Notes under the pieces: model-generated | The model's input: only the letters and a program-made list of their open reading frames with translations | The model's database searches: none | Told to the model about the DNA's origin: nothing | Program-made: the position numbers and the translations under genes | Assembly (NCBI GenBank): GCA_003222975.1 | Contig: QHXN01000023.1 | Span: 1-62,976 of the forward strand | Length of the DNA: 62,976 nucleotides | Direction: 5' to 3' | DNA from: Acidobacteriota bacterium | Lineage (GTDB): Bacteria > Acidobacteriota > Blastocatellia > Pyrinomonadales > Pyrinomonadaceae | Shown here: positions 62,506 to 62,976 of the stretch, in pieces | Numbering within the stretch: the stretch's first letter is position 1 | Layout: each line of letters starts with the position of its first letter

Positions 62506-62976
62506 TCAAATCTGTAAGAGACCTGCATGATGCGCTGCATGACAGTTCTTACACAGAAGAATGCATTTTTGCAACTCTACAAGGATACGTTCCCAAGACC
62601 ATCCTCTCATCGAGCGAAAGTTAGGGGCTTTTGCCTTCGAGTCTCGGTGATGAAGGTCAAGAGAGCAAGAATATTTATCAAAACCGCAGGCTTGGCATTT
62701 GCCCCCAAGCTCACTAACTGCCCGCAGGCGTCTTTCCTGACCTTGCTTTATGTTGTACGCGTTGTGGCAAGCGCCACATAGCCTACGTTTGTGGCCGTAA
62801 AACTTTGCCGGATTAGTTTCCCCGCAATGTCCGCACCTGTGAGGCTTTTGAGGATGCACGTAACCTGGGCCGAACGGTTTTTGTTTTAGTTGTAACCCAT
62901 ACTTACGAATCCAATACCGGGCATTAGTCGGTGAGGTGCCAACGGTCTTCGCTATCATCCTGAGGCTAAGCCCTTG
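62506..62976 (-). CDS. HNH endonuclease with N-terminal HTH (runs off window edge)
   Basis: At least 150 residues. The N-terminal part (MIAKTVGTSPTNARYWIRKYGL) looks like a helix-turn-helix. It is followed by a CxxC pair (CGHCGETNPAKF), another (LCGACHNAYN), and an HNH core: CQACGFDKYSCSLDLHHRDS and CILLCKNCHAAHH. Codons upstream of the first ATG (62958) are open to the edge and continue a typical HTH lead (GLSLR), so the real start is probably outside the window. It lies 13 nt upstream of tRNA-Pro on the same strand. Function: probably DNA cleavage, but the target is unknown. Confidence 0.8.
   Translation of the reverse strand, partial: QGLSLRMIAKTVGTSPTNARYWIRKYGLQLKQKPFGPGYVHPQKPHRCGHCGETNPAKFYGHKRRLCGACHNAYNIKQGQERRLRAVSELGGKCQACGFDKYSCSLDLHHRDSKAKAPNFRSMRGWSWERILVELQKCILLCKNCHAAHHAGLLQI

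Overview
The window reads as chromosomal DNA of a GC-rich Gram-negative bacterium, most likely an acidobacterium (Acidobacteriota, perhaps class Blastocatellia). This placement is inferred from gene content: two very large Oar-like outer-membrane receptors with an N-terminal carboxypeptidase-regulatory-like domain, a VWFA-related protein of the type frequent in Acidobacteria, an S46 peptidase, a cohesin-tailed secretin, and lipoprotein/secretion signals that imply an outer membrane. I see no phage, insertion sequence, CRISPR array or rRNA operon.

Layout. 1-5.5 kb: translation operon thrS (3' end)-infC-rpmI-rplT-pheS-pheT. 5.6-8.0 kb: a ZapB-like coiled coil, zapA, a PH-domain membrane protein, a probable 6S RNA and ymdB. 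8.2-18.3 kb: a thioesterase, a secreted metallopeptidase-like protein and two divergent Oar-like receptors. 18.4-24 kb: nagA and a glycolate-oxidase-like pair (glcF plus a fused glcD-glcE). 24-34 kb: S46 peptidase, amidohydrolase, GltS-type transporter, serine hydrolase, GGCT-like protein, methyltransferase, and a DsbA-VKOR disulfide module. 34-47 kb: lytic transglycosylase, OsmC, a repeat-containing secreted protein, a receiver, an orphan secretin, a VWFA-type protein and several unknowns. 46.7-50.8 kb: a BlaI/BlaR1-like pair, a broken HNH gene, tRNA-His, tRNA-Arg, a Nudix hydrolase and an HU protein. 51.5-58.1 kb: five two-component genes (NtrC-type activator, single receiver, REC-HD-GYP, REC-histidine kinase, REC-HD-GYP-HDOD). 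58.3-63 kb: phosphoglucomutase, a three-gene membrane/secreted cluster, tRNA-Pro and a second HNH gene running off the edge.

The most unusual thing here is not a gene. At least a dozen gaps hold long hairpins whose arms are built from degenerate tandem 7-nt units. Different copies use different 7-mers, but arms within a copy are complementary. They start at or within a few bases of a stop codon, and in several cases supply that stop codon. Five of the six gaps in the thrS-pheT-zapB stretch carry one. Two pairs of distant copies also share their loop sequence at matching spacing, which suggests a dispersed, copy-generating family. One single-arm copy lies inside the glcD-glcE fusion and encodes the charged linker between the two enzymes. 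Other points of note are an AUU start for infC, a probable 6S RNA, a low-GC patch in pheS, a pheT lacking the tRNA-binding OB domain, HNH genes beside tRNA genes, and a REC-HD-GYP-HDOD protein.
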